This document shows positions 1 through 8,395 of a stretch of DNA of 64,000 nt, in pieces (position 1 is the first letter of the stretch; every line of letters starts with the position of its first letter). The position numbers were made by a program, and so were the translations under genes. Source of the stretch: Rhodospirillum sp. Lineage in GTDB: Bacteria > Pseudomonadota > Alphaproteobacteria > Rhodospirillales > Rhodospirillaceae. The DNA is taken from NCBI GenBank assembly GCA_021741145.1, contig JAIOYK010000008.1, positions 47,964 to 111,963 of the forward strand. Direction: 5' to 3'. The notes below the pieces were generated by a model. The model searched no databases and was not told the origin of the DNA. It saw nothing but the letters and a program-made list of their open reading frames with translations.

Positions 1-585
1 ATCGCCGCCCGAGCCATGCGTCAGGCGGAAAGCACCAACGACAAGGTTCAAGGCCTGGCCGACGCCGTGGGTCAGATCGGCGAGGTGCTTCAGTTGATCA
101 ACGGAATCGCCAGCCAAACCAACCTGCTGGCCTTGAACGCGACGATCGAGGCCGCCCGAGCCGGAGAGGCGGGCAAGGGGTTCGCCGTGGTCGCGAATGA
201 AGTGAAGAACCTGGCCAACCAAACCGCCCAGGCCACCGAACGGGTCACCACCCAAATCCAGTCTATCCAGCGGGAAACCGGAGAGGCGGTTTCCGCGATC
301 CAGAGCATCGGGGAAACCATCGGCGAGATCAACACCATCAGCGGCGACATCGCCAGCGCCGTCGAGGAACAGTCCCGCGCCACGGTCGAGATTGGCCACA
401 ACATCGACGAAGCCTCCTCGGGCACCAGCGAGGTGACGCGCCATATCGTGGTGGTTTCCCAGGCGGCGACCCAAACCGACGGAGAATCCCGCAAGGTCTC
501 CAAGGCCGCCCTGGATTTGCGAAACGAGGCGGACTTCCTGAAACGAGCCGTGGAACGCTTTCTGGACCAAGTCCGCGCCGCATAG
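1..585 (+). CDS. Methyl-accepting chemotaxis protein, C-terminal part (5' end outside window)
   Basis: The frame is open from the first base, so this is the C-terminal piece of a longer protein. It carries the cytoplasmic signalling hairpin of chemoreceptors, with the conserved tip [16 protein letters not shown] near visible residues 40-55, flanked by heptad-like coiled coil. In this family the tip contacts CheA and CheW and sets kinase activity. The ligand-binding domain is upstream and not visible, so the signal is unknown. No CheR/CheB-binding pentapeptide is seen at the C-terminus (it ends FLDQVRAA). Confidence 0.93.
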   Translation: MAARAMRQAESTNDKVQGLADAVGQIGEVLQLINGIASQTNLLALNATIEAARAGEAGKGFAVVANEVKNLANQTAQATERVTTQIQSIQRETGEAVSAIQSIGETIGEINTISGDIASAVEEQSRATVEIGHNIDEASSGTSEVTRHIVVVSQAATQTDGESRKVSKAALDLRNEADFLKRAVERFLDQVRAA

Positions 586-951
586 GGAGGCCACTGTCGA
601 GTCGCCCTGTCCTCGGGAGGGGATTCGCCAAGGACGACCCAAGCCGCCGGAAACCCGCGCAAGGAAAACAACCCCTTGGACGCTTTCACCCGATCCCAAG
701 GGGCATTTCCGTTGGCTCCTCCACGCGGTGTGCAGTACCAATGGGAACGCGATGGACCAAGGTCTGGACGGATTCGACGATTCCGTTGGAGGGGGTCCCA
801 AATCAAAACAAAGGATGACCCAGGGGAACGAAATCCGGAGACGGGTCCTCCACCGGCGTGCCTCGGTCCCATCGGTCGTCAAGGAACGACCATCATTTTG
901 GCTGGGGCTGTTTGGTTGGGGCCTGTCGTTTTGGGGGCAAAGGAGCAACCG
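586..951. other. Intergenic stretch without a convincing gene
   Basis: Between the chemoreceptor stop and the next gene there are 366 bases in which I see no gene, RNA or strong terminator. A frame in phase with the next gene is open from 676 but has no coding-like content before 952. Confidence 0.5.
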
Positions 952-1407
952 ATGGCACGCGAGCAATTGAACAAACATCCGTTCCTGCGGAATTTCAACA
1001 CTGATTTGATTGATATCGTCGAGGAGGTCTCGACCCTGGAAACCTTCGCCGCGGGAGATATCCTGATCGCCGAGGGCCGGACAGCGGACCGGTTTTTTCT
1101 ATTAACCGACGGGTCCGTCGCCGTTGGCGCGGGACAGGCCAATGGTGGAAAGCGTGTCCTGGAGATGCTACGGGAAGGGGACGTCCTGGGTTGGTCCTGG
1201 TTGATAGAGCCCTATGTTTGGACCTTTGACGGACGGGCCATTTCCCCGGTGCGGGCCATCGCCGTCGACGCCACCAAACTGCGCCCGGCCATGGCCTCGA
1301 ACCACGCCCTGGCCCATGCCCTTCTGGGCAGGATGCTGCCGGTCATGGCCGCCCGTTTGCGCGCGGCCCGGATGGAAGTCCTCGCAATGGGTCCGGAAGC
1401 CGCCTAA
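952..1407 (+). CDS. Cyclic nucleotide-binding-fold (Crp/Fnr-type sensor) protein without HTH
   Basis: The 151-residue product has the cupin-like cNMP-binding fold: the region around LETFAAGDILIAEGRTADRF and the following LLTDGSVAV, then LREGDVLGWSWLIEPY, match the beta-roll and phosphate-cassette regions of Crp/Fnr proteins. It stops before any helix-turn-helix, so it is a stand-alone sensor domain rather than a transcription factor. The start is set by AGGAG at 941-945, six bases before ATG. A longer frame upstream has no coding character. The ligand is unknown; the usual Arg of the cAMP phosphate cassette is not obvious, so cAMP binding should not be assumed. Confidence 0.75.
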   Translation: MAREQLNKHPFLRNFNTDLIDIVEEVSTLETFAAGDILIAEGRTADRFFLLTDGSVAVGAGQANGGKRVLEMLREGDVLGWSWLIEPYVWTFDGRAISPVRAIAVDATKLRPAMASNHALAHALLGRMLPVMAARLRAARMEVLAMGPEAA

Positions 1408-1435
1408 TGGATTAGCCAAGATCAATCCATTAGGC
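1402..1435 (+). terminator. Perfect 12-bp inverted repeat overlapping a stop codon
   Basis: GCCTAATGGATT (1402-1413) and AATCCATTAGGC (1424-1435) are exact reverse complements separated by ten bases. The TAA stop of the upstream gene lies inside the left arm. No T-run follows, so it may stabilise the mRNA end or bind a protein instead of terminating transcription on its own. Confidence 0.45.
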
Positions 1436-1551
1436 ACGATGGAATTCGTGACCGTGTCCTGGGTCCATGCTAGGGTTGCCCTTGCAATTTAAGGGGATGT
1501 ACTCTTATAGGGTGAAACGGCCCGGAGCCGCGCCCGCGGGAGTCGCGGAAT

Positions 1552-3405
1552 ATGAAGGACATAGTTCCCCCTCGGGAGACGAAGTCCACGTCTGACACCA
1601 GGGAAACGATGTCGATGGGCTTCGACCTAGGACTAGCCCACCAGGGGGGCACCTCCCGACGAGCTTTAATCGGTTTGGCCACCGTTGTCCTTTTGGCCTT
1701 CAACATCGCCATTGCCGTCAATCTGGTCAACCAACGGGATCAGACCCTTCAAAGCGCGCGGGAAAGCGTGACCACGCTGGTCTCCGCGGTGCGAGAACAG
1801 ACCTCGGCCACCGTGTCCCGGGTCAACGTGGTCCTTGCTGGCGTCGCCGAATCCCTGGCCCGTCAACCCGGCGGCCACCTTTGGGGAGATAAGGAAAGCC
1901 ATGCCTTGATCACAAGCCGTCTGGCCCTGCTGTCCACGGTCCGGGCGATCATCGTGATCGACGCCAATGGCCGCTTGATCAACGATAGCACGACCCCGCT
2001 CCCGATGATTTTGAACCTGTCCGACCGGGATTATTTCATCGCCCATGCCCGAGACGGGGTGGAGGGATTGTTCATCGGCCGCCCCGTGCGGGGCCGCTCG
2101 TCGGGTCAATGGTTTCTGGGCATGAGCCGCGCGATCCTTGGTCCCGGCGGGGACTTCCGGGGCGTGGTGACCGCCATTGTCGACCCCTCCACCATGGGCA
2201 AGGCTTACGAAGCCATGGGCCTGGGGAACGAGGGCGCCATCACCCTGTACCGGGCCGATGGAACGCTGCTCATGCGCGCGCCTGACTACGAACGCTTCAT
2301 CGGAACCTTCCAGGGGGAGTCGCCTCTGTTCAAATCCCTTATCCTCGACAACGGGAAGGGCGTGGCCCTGGATGCCCAGGGAATCGACGGAAGGAAACGG
2401 CTGATCGCTTGGTCTGGCCTGGAGGATTGGCCCCTGGTCGTCACGGTCTCGATGGACCGGAAAGCCCTGCTGTCCCGGTGGGAAGGCCAAATTCCCTACC
2501 ACCTGACCGTCATGGTCGTGGTCAGTGCCGTGATCCTCGCCCTGGTCCTGCTGGTGCGGCGTCAAATCACCAGCCTAAACAGCTTGGTCACCGACCTGTC
2601 CCGCCGGGAAAGCGACCTGATCGCGGCCAACGAGACCATCGAGGTGTCAAGTCGCGCGAAAACCCAATTCCTGGCCAACATGAGCCACGAACTGCGGACC
2701 CCTCTGAATGCCATCATCGGCTTTTCGGACATGCTGAGCGCTGGGATCCATGGCCCCTTGATGGGTCGGCAGAAGGAATATGTCGAGGACATCCATATCT
2801 CGGCGCTGCACCTGCTTGAGTTGATCAACGACATCCTCGACGTCGCCAAAATCGAGTCCGGCAGCTACGCCCTGCACGATCAGACCTTGAACCTGTCGGA
2901 AATCGTGACCGCCACCCAACGCATGATGATCGGCAAGGCCGAGGAGAAGCGGCTGGAGTTGGACAGCGCCTGCGTCGACCCGGAGTGCTGGGTTCTGGCC
3001 GACGAACGGGCCCTGCGCCAAATTGTCCTGAATCTGCTATCCAATGCCGTCAAGTTTACCCCGCACGGGGGACGCGTCAGCCTGTCGGTCGCGCGCAACA
3101 ACGATGGGGGCCTGACACTCACCGTTGAAGACACGGGCATTGGCATTCCCCAGGAACACTTGGATTTGGTCTTGCGCCCCTTCCATCAGGTCGATGCTTC
3201 GGATACCCGCCGTCACGATGGAACCGGCCTGGGCCTGCCCCTGGCCAAGGCCCTGGTGGAGAAGCACGGAGGCGCCCTGCGCCTGGAAAGCCAATTGGGC
3301 CTGGGAACCCGGGTTATCGTCGGCTTCCCCGCGCGGCGGGTTCTGACCACGGGACCAAGCGGGCCAGCCGAACCTGAACGGCCCTCGCTGAACGACCCGT
3401 CCTGA
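1552..3405 (+). CDS. Membrane sensor histidine kinase with periplasmic sensor domain
   Basis: A 617-residue kinase. One membrane helix near residues 38-58 is followed by a periplasmic PDC/Cache-like region of about 260 residues (VRAIIVIDANGRLINDS is typical), then a second helix near 325-345. The cytoplasmic part has the H-box MSHELRTPLNAIIGFSDML, the N-box NLLSNAVKFTP, and the G-boxes VEDTGIGIP and GTGLGLPLAKAL. It should autophosphorylate on the H-box His and pass phosphate to a response regulator, but none is encoded nearby. GGGAG at 1538 supports the 1552 ATG; ATG 1609 is a possible alternative start. Signal unknown. Confidence 0.9.
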   Translation: MKDIVPPRETKSTSDTRETMSMGFDLGLAHQGGTSRRALIGLATVVLLAFNIAIAVNLVNQRDQTLQSARESVTTLVSAVREQTSATVSRVNVVLAGVAESLARQPGGHLWGDKESHALITSRLALLSTVRAIIVIDANGRLINDSTTPLPMILNLSDRDYFIAHARDGVEGLFIGRPVRGRSSGQWFLGMSRAILGPGGDFRGVVTAIVDPSTMGKAYEAMGLGNEGAITLYRADGTLLMRAPDYERFIGTFQGESPLFKSLILDNGKGVALDAQGIDGRKRLIAWSGLEDWPLVVTVSMDRKALLSRWEGQIPYHLTVMVVVSAVILALVLLVRRQITSLNSLVTDLSRRESDLIAANETIEVSSRAKTQFLANMSHELRTPLNAIIGFSDMLSAGIHGPLMGRQKEYVEDIHISALHLLELINDILDVAKIESGSYALHDQTLNLSEIVTATQRMMIGKAEEKRLELDSACVDPECWVLADERALRQIVLNLLSNAVKFTPHGGRVSLSVARNNDGGLTLTVEDTGIGIPQEHLDLVLRPFHQVDASDTRRHDGTGLGLPLAKALVEKHGGALRLESQLGLGTRVIVGFPARRVLTTGPSGPAEPERPSLNDPS

Positions 3406-3556
3406 GCGAGTCGCCCCTTGTCCAACGAGCGGCAAATTCCGACCGAATCGACCAAAAATCGTGACCGGGACCGAGTCCAATGTGGTAGAGCGGGATAAAT
3501 GTGGAAAATCGATTCTGCTTTTCCTCGGTCATCCCGTTCTCAGGAATTCCAGCCCC

Positions 3557-5101
3557 ATGTCGGAAACGGACCATCCCATTCTGTCCCCCGCGTCGGCCGC
3601 GGTCGCGGAATTCCACGCCGGACAGGGACCAGTCAGCCTGAACACGGCGGCCTTGTTCAACGGATTCGCCCCCCGCCCCCTCGCGCCGGGATTCACTTGG
3701 GCTGAATTCGGATGCGGCCATGGTATCACCACCTGCGTCCAGGCCGCCGCCAATCCACAAGGCCACTTTTACGGCGTGGACATCGATGGCAAGGCCTTGC
3801 GGACCGGGCGCGTCCTGGCCAAGGCGGGTTTCCTGGCCAACGCCACTTTCCTGGATGCGGACTACACGAAACCCCATGGACTGGACGCCTTACCCCCCCT
3901 TGATTTCGCCGTCGCCCATGGCGTCCTGTCCTGGTTGGACGTGGAAGGTCGCATGGCCTTCATGGCCCGCCTGCGCCCCTTGCTCAAACCCGGCGCCATC
4001 GTCCTCGCCACCTATGACTCCCTTCCCGGACGGGCGGCGCTGGTCCCCCTGCGCGATCTGTTGTTCAGTGTTACCGCGAAGAAGGACGGCGACCCCATCG
4101 GCCGGGCTCGGGCGGCCATGGAGTGGCTCGCCGCGACCCGAACCATGGGAGCCCGGTTCTTCCGCGACCATCCCGCCATCGCCGAGATGGTCGACCATCT
4201 GCTCAACCTGGGTCCCCACCACCTGGCCCGGGCGTTTTTCGGCGGCGATCTGCGCCCCCTCCACTTTGCCCAAGTCCATGGGGAAATGGTCGACCAGGGG
4301 CTGACCTTCGCCGGACGGGCGGAAGCCTATCTGAACCTGGTGGAGCTGGCCGTACCCGATAACATGCGCAAGGAATTGCGATCCGCCACCAGCCGGGTGG
4401 AATTGGAAGCCAAGCGCGACTTCCTGCGAAACGAGGGCTTCCGACGGGACATCTACGTCAATGGGGATCCCTTCCCGGACATGGAACGTTGGGCCGAGGC
4501 CCAGGGGGAGATGATCCTGGCCTCCACCGACACCCCGGATTTCACCGACCTGGAGGTGGGCCTGGGAGACCAGACCATGTCCTTCACCGGTCCGCCCTTC
4601 GACCAGATCCGCGCCGCCCTCGACTTTGGTCCCCGTCCCCTGCGGGCCTTGACACAGGCCGCCCAGACGGAGGCTGTTCCCCCCTCCCTTGTCCTGGAGG
4701 CCGCCCGCCTGCTCCTCGCCGGGGGCTTGGCCAGCGCCCATGCCCAAACCGTCGATTTCCCCGGGGAGACCGATCCCACGGCCCCCTACACCATGCCCCA
4801 TCCCCTCAACCGGGCCCTGGCTCATAGCCTCGGGCTGGGTGGACCCACGGTCCCCCTGGCCAGCAAGGTTCGGGGCGAAGGGGTGATCCTGGACAACCGG
4901 GACGCCCTACTGCTCGCCAGCTTCTGCGAAAGCGGCATGGGCAACGCCGTGGACCGAGCCCTCGCCGTCCTTGATGCCCAGGGGGTGGGGTCGCCCGCCA
5001 GCCGCTCGGCCACGGCCCTCGCGCTGACCCAACGCCTGAACCAATCGGTTCTGCCCCGCCTGCCCTGGTTCCTGGGCCTGGGGCTCATCGCCTCCCTTTA
5101 A
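3557..5101 (+). CDS. Class I SAM-dependent methyltransferase with methyltransferase regulatory domain
   Basis: The 514-residue product has SAM motif I (FGCGHG, in WAEFGCGHGITT) near residues 42-50 and an acidic loop GVDIDGKA about 25 residues later. It continues into a long region resembling the 'methyltransferase regulatory domain' of the rickettsial-type protein lysine methyltransferases. The start is the ATG preceding SETDHPILSP; in-frame sequence upstream of it lacks coding character. Proteins of this architecture methylate proteins or are uncharacterised; the target here is unknown. It stands alone between a kinase and a convergent VOC gene. Confidence 0.8.
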   Translation: MSETDHPILSPASAAVAEFHAGQGPVSLNTAALFNGFAPRPLAPGFTWAEFGCGHGITTCVQAAANPQGHFYGVDIDGKALRTGRVLAKAGFLANATFLDADYTKPHGLDALPPLDFAVAHGVLSWLDVEGRMAFMARLRPLLKPGAIVLATYDSLPGRAALVPLRDLLFSVTAKKDGDPIGRARAAMEWLAATRTMGARFFRDHPAIAEMVDHLLNLGPHHLARAFFGGDLRPLHFAQVHGEMVDQGLTFAGRAEAYLNLVELAVPDNMRKELRSATSRVELEAKRDFLRNEGFRRDIYVNGDPFPDMERWAEAQGEMILASTDTPDFTDLEVGLGDQTMSFTGPPFDQIRAALDFGPRPLRALTQAAQTEAVPPSLVLEAARLLLAGGLASAHAQTVDFPGETDPTAPYTMPHPLNRALAHSLGLGGPTVPLASKVRGEGVILDNRDALLLASFCESGMGNAVDRALAVLDAQGVGSPASRSATALALTQRLNQSVLPRLPWFLGLGLIASL

Positions 5102-5157
5102 GGGGGAAGAAAAAGGGAGAAGACGGAGCGTGCGCGACGGGCAAGGCTCCCTTATCC

Positions 5158-5532
5158 CTATTCCTCGCCGAAGCGCAAAAGGCAGCCGTCGGGATCCATG
5201 ACATGGAATTCCCGCATGCCCCAGGGTTTGGTTTCCAGGCTGCGGATCCGCGTGGGCGGCCCCGCGCGGTAAACATATTCCCACAGGGGCTCGATGTTGC
5301 GCACGGCGATATAAACCGCCACTCTGGAGCGGGTGGCCCGCAGGGCGGCCATGTCCTCGGTTCGTGTGAAATGGATCGCTTGGCCATCCAGCTCAATCAC
5401 CCCGTAACTGTGATCCTCCATCAAAAACACCTTGGAAAAGCTCAGATAGCGCACATAGAAGGCGACGCTGACCGCCACGTCACGCACCGCCAGGATGGGG
5501 CTGATGGAAGCTACTTTCGCTTTGGGAGGCAC
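5158..5532 (-). CDS. VOC (glyoxalase/bleomycin resistance) family protein
   Basis: 124 residues with two beta-alpha-beta-beta-beta modules typical of vicinal-oxygen-chelate proteins. The first begins SISPILAVRDVAVSVAFY, and the C-terminal half ends in EFHVMDPDGCLLRF, the usual VOC finish carrying a metal-ligand Glu region. Start is GTG (5530-5532) with AGGA upstream. Members include glyoxalase I, dioxygenases and drug-binding proteins; the sequence alone does not choose among them. Confidence 0.85.
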   Translation of the reverse strand: MPPKAKVASISPILAVRDVAVSVAFYVRYLSFSKVFLMEDHSYGVIELDGQAIHFTRTEDMAALRATRSRVAVYIAVRNIEPLWEYVYRAGPPTRIRSLETKPWGMREFHVMDPDGCLLRFGEE

Positions 5533-5623
5533 GCGGTGGAGGTCCTTGATGACAGGGATGAAAGGCCCACCGGGTTAAACCACGCCAGCATGGACCGGGG
5601 CAAGACCCTCGACCGGGGTGGGA

Positions 5624-5965
5624 TCACCGATCCCCGTCATCCCAGGGACGGATGGGCCGCCCGTCCTTCGCGGACAGCCCCTCGTCCACATCCCGATCCA
5701 GGCCACTTTCATGGCTGAGGAACATCAAACGCATAAGGACCACGGTCACCCCCGCGCCGATGAGAATGGTCAGGCGCAGGGCCACATGTCCGTCCAGGCT
5801 CAGCTCCCCATGGGGTCCATCGGGAACGCCCAGGGGCAGGAACAGGGAAAGGAGCAAGAGGGCAAAGGCCGCGACGACGGGCAAGACAAGGAGGGCCGTT
5901 CCCCAGGACAGGCCCCGTCCAGATGGTCCATTCCGACAACCCTGTTGTTTCTCGCTTCGCGCCAT
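5624..5965 (-). CDS. Small membrane protein of unknown function
   Basis: 113 residues starting MARSEKQQG, placed by the ribosome site GGAGAGACACC directly before ATG. There are two hydrophobic segments, around residues 18-42 (GTALLVLPVVAAFALLLLSL) and 62-80 (LTILIGAGVTVVLMRLMFL), joined by a short acidic loop; the tail is acidic and polar. I do not recognise a family. It lies upstream, in the same direction, of the VOC gene. Confidence 0.6.
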   Translation of the reverse strand: MARSEKQQGCRNGPSGRGLSWGTALLVLPVVAAFALLLLSLFLPLGVPDGPHGELSLDGHVALRLTILIGAGVTVVLMRLMFLSHESGLDRDVDEGLSAKDGRPIRPWDDGDR

Positions 5966-6070
5966 GGTGTCTCTCCTCCCCCATTCCGCGCCCTCCAAGG
6001 GGTTCCCGTCAAGGGGAGGAGGCAAAAAACGGGTTGGGAAGGGGACAGAGGGAGAAAGGCCAAGCCTTGC

Positions 6071-6637
6071 CTACCGCTCATCCCTGGGGATGCGGTACAG
6101 CTCGTGGCAGGCTTGGCAAGCCGCGACAAGATCCTGATAGGCGTGGTTCAAGGCGGTTGAAGTCCGCGGATCCGCGGGAGAGTCCACCTTCTGGGCCAGG
6201 AGGGTGAAGCGCAGGGCCGCGGTCTTCAGATTCCGACCCAGGGTTCGGAATTCCATGGGAACGGCGAGTGTCCCCCTCGAACCCGTATCCTCGGATCCCA
6301 GCACTTCCCGATCACTCCGCTCTTCCACCTCGGTCCGAAGGCGGGCGATTCGCGCCTCCGACAGGCCATCCTCTTCCATGGCCGTCCACATGAAATGGCC
6401 AAATTCCACCCGGTCCTCGGCCACGCGGGCGGCCTCTCGGTAATCCCCCGTGGCCATGGCCCGGGTCAGGTCCCGCAGGCTGATCATGTGGCTTTTCATT
6501 TCCGCCCGAAAGGCGGCATGGGTGTCATCGGGCAAGCGGATTTCCTCCCGCCGGTCACCACCACCGAGCAGCATGACCGCCGTCAAGGGCAGCGCCAAGA
6601 AGGCCGCGAAGGACAGCAGTCGGGCGGAATGGATCAT
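6071..6637 (-). CDS. Cytochrome c'-like (class II) periplasmic cytochrome c
   Basis: 188 residues starting MIHSARLLSFAAFLAL, a signal peptide of about 22 residues. A four-helix-bundle-like sequence follows, with a single heme-binding motif CQACH eleven residues from the C-terminus (CQACHELYRIP). A C-terminal CxxCH in a helical bundle is the hallmark of cytochrome c' and cytochrome c-556. Such proteins bind NO or carry electrons in the periplasm. GGAG nine bases ahead supports this start. An FNR-type box at 6699-6712 fits anaerobic or NO-responsive control. Confidence 0.82.
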   Translation of the reverse strand: MIHSARLLSFAAFLALPLTAVMLLGGGDRREEIRLPDDTHAAFRAEMKSHMISLRDLTRAMATGDYREAARVAEDRVEFGHFMWTAMEEDGLSEARIARLRTEVEERSDREVLGSEDTGSRGTLAVPMEFRTLGRNLKTAALRFTLLAQKVDSPADPRTSTALNHAYQDLVAACQACHELYRIPRDER

Positions 6638-6698
6638 GGCTGGGGGCTCCAGGCTTGTGTCCGAAGTCCTTTGTAGCAACCATTACGTTTATGTCGCA

Positions 6699-6712
6699 TT
6701 GATTTACATCAC
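6699..6712 (-). promoter_or_regulatory. Candidate FNR/Crp-family (Fnr, FixK or NnrR) box
   Basis: TTGATTTACATCAC matches the TTGAT-N4-ATCAA consensus at nine of ten fixed positions. Its centre is about 69 bases before the cytochrome c'-like ATG. If it sits at -41.5, transcription would begin near 6664 and leave a leader of about 26 bases. The site is close to symmetric, so it could also act on the divergent nickel cluster, but that gene begins 210 bases away. Confidence 0.5.
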
Positions 6713-6921
6713 ATTGCATTGCACACCCCATTGAGCTGAGCGGCTAAATGGGCCGAATAATCGGTTGGTGGGCCGTTCGTCCCCTGAAAACCAGTCCCCA
6801 CTTTTTCGCGAATCGCCCTGGACACCCCCCGCCCTTGCCGGTTAGGCTCTCTGCAATTTAGAACATTATGCGACGCGGTTATATGTCCACCTCACCCCAA
6901 TTGTCCTTACAGGAGTCTCCC

Positions 6922-7737
6922 ATGCATAAGCCCACCACCGCCCGCGGCCGATCCGCCGCCCTGGCCCTGGCCGTCTTTTGCACCGGAGTCCTGGGGTGGA
7001 GCGGGTCCGCCGCGGCCCATTTCCAGGAACTGATCCCCTCGCCCCCCCTGGTGAACCAGGAGACGGGGACCGAGGTTTCCTTGAACCTGACCTTCACCCA
7101 TCCCATGGAGAATGGTCCGGTCATGGACATGGGCGCCCCCAAACGGTTCGGTGTCCTCGTGGACGGAAAAGCCTCCTCCCTGATGGACCGGCTTGAGCGG
7201 ACAACCGTGACCGGCAAGGCGGCCTATCGGGCTTCGGTGACCCTGACGGGACCCGGCGACCACGTTTTTTTCCTGGAACCCGCCCCCTATTGGGAGCCCG
7301 CGGAAGGGGTGATGATCGTCCATTACACCAAGGTCGTCGTGGACGCCTTCGCCGCCGACGAGGGATGGGACGCCCCGGTCGGCTTTCCCGTGGAAATCCA
7401 ACCCCTCACCCGGCCCTATGGGCTCTATGCGGGGAACCTGTTCTCGGGCGTGGTCACCCGCGACGGCCAGCCCATCCCCTTCGCCACGGTGGAGGTGGAA
7501 TACCGCTCCGAAGGCGCCATCGAGGTACCAGACGAGATTTTCATCACCCAAACCCTGAAGGCCGACGCCAACGGCACCTTCCACTACGCCATGCCCCAGG
7601 CGGGCTGGTGGGGCTTCGCCGCCTTGCTGGAGGGGCCGGAGCCCATGGCCAATCCCGAGGGCGCCCTGGTGCCGGTCGAACAGGGCGCTCTGATCTGGGT
7701 GAACACCCAAGACATGGCCCACCCCACCGCCAACTGA
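6922..7737 (+). CDS. nikK: Periplasmic DUF4198 protein, nickel/cobalt uptake component (NikK-like)
   Basis: 271 residues beginning MHKPTTARGRS after AGGAG (6911-6915). A signal peptide of about 30 residues ends AAAHFQELIPSP. This start and the two beta-rich lobes that follow (ETGTEVSLNLTFTHPMENG, then a carboxypeptidase-regulatory-like module GQPIPFATVEVEY) are the DUF4198 pattern. DUF4198 proteins sit in nickel ECF transporter operons and are thought to present metal at the outer face of the membrane. The next two genes, a NikM/CbiM and a NikL-like protein, support this role. Confidence 0.8.
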   Translation: MHKPTTARGRSAALALAVFCTGVLGWSGSAAAHFQELIPSPPLVNQETGTEVSLNLTFTHPMENGPVMDMGAPKRFGVLVDGKASSLMDRLERTTVTGKAAYRASVTLTGPGDHVFFLEPAPYWEPAEGVMIVHYTKVVVDAFAADEGWDAPVGFPVEIQPLTRPYGLYAGNLFSGVVTRDGQPIPFATVEVEYRSEGAIEVPDEIFITQTLKADANGTFHYAMPQAGWWGFAALLEGPEPMANPEGALVPVEQGALIWVNTQDMAHPTAN

Positions 7738-7786
7738 CCCACACCGCCCCGAATCGACTCACTTCAGATAGAAAGGCACCCCGGGC

Positions 7787-8395
7787 ATGCATATCGCCGA
7801 TGGCATCCTGCCCCTTTCCGTGGTCGTCCCGGTTACCGCGCTGGCCGTGGTCGGCGTGGCCTGGGGTCTGCGCGACCTAAAGGAAGACCGCCTGCCCGCC
7901 GCGGCCCTAGTCGCCGCGGCCCTCTTCGTCGCGGGCATGGTCCATGTGCCCTTGGGGCCAAGCAGCGCCCACCTGGTCCTCAATGGCTTAGGGGGGCTGA
8001 TCCTGGGATGGGCCATTTTCCCCGTCATGCTGCTCAGCCTGGCTCTGCAAGCGGCCTTCTTCGGTTTCGGGGGTCTCGGGGTTCTGGGCGTGAACTGCCT
8101 GGTCATGGCCGCCCCCGGCGTGGTCGCCTGGGTAGCCTATCGCCTTCTTGCCCCCCGCCTGGGCGCACAGGCGACAGCGGGACTTTGCTGCGGCGGGGCG
8201 GTTGGGTTGTCGGCCCTCATGGTCGCCCTGGTCCTCACCCTATCCGGTGGGGAGTTTCGGGCCGCCGCCATCATGGCCCTGCTCGGAAACCTACCGATCC
8301 TGGTCCTTGAAACCCTGGTGGGCGCGGCGGTGGTGGGTCTGATTGGCAAGGTCCGCCCGGACCTGCTGCCCCGCCCCATGGGAGCCCCGGCATGA
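7787..8395 (+). CDS. ECF-type nickel/cobalt transporter substrate-binding membrane protein NikM/CbiM
   Basis: 202 residues starting MHIADGILP. In CbiM/NikM the N-terminal Met-His-Ile-Ala-Asp-Gly is invariant because the free amino group and His2 bind the metal. About six hydrophobic helices follow, including the conserved VPLGPSSAHLVLNGLGGLILG loop-helix. It selects Ni(II) or Co(II), with energy supplied in known systems by a T-component (NikQ/CbiQ) and ATPase (NikO/CbiO); neither is encoded in this window. It overlaps the next gene by ATGA. Confidence 0.9.
   Translation: MHIADGILPLSVVVPVTALAVVGVAWGLRDLKEDRLPAAALVAAALFVAGMVHVPLGPSSAHLVLNGLGGLILGWAIFPVMLLSLALQAAFFGFGGLGVLGVNCLVMAAPGVVAWVAYRLLAPRLGAQATAGLCCGGAVGLSALMVALVLTLSGGEFRAAAIMALLGNLPILVLETLVGAAVVGLIGKVRPDLLPRPMGAPA

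Noticed and set aside
1003..1016. FNR-like TTGATTGATATCGT
   Set aside because: Lies inside a coding sequence and matches only eight of ten positions.
1482..1508. Possible sigma-70 promoter (TTGCAA ... TCTTAT) before the kinase
   Set aside because: Spacing of about 15 bases and weak -10 match are too poor to call.
6713..6921. Possible cobalamin riboswitch ahead of the nickel/cobalt genes
   Set aside because: No B12-box-like sequence (GCCACTG) or fitting helices are visible.
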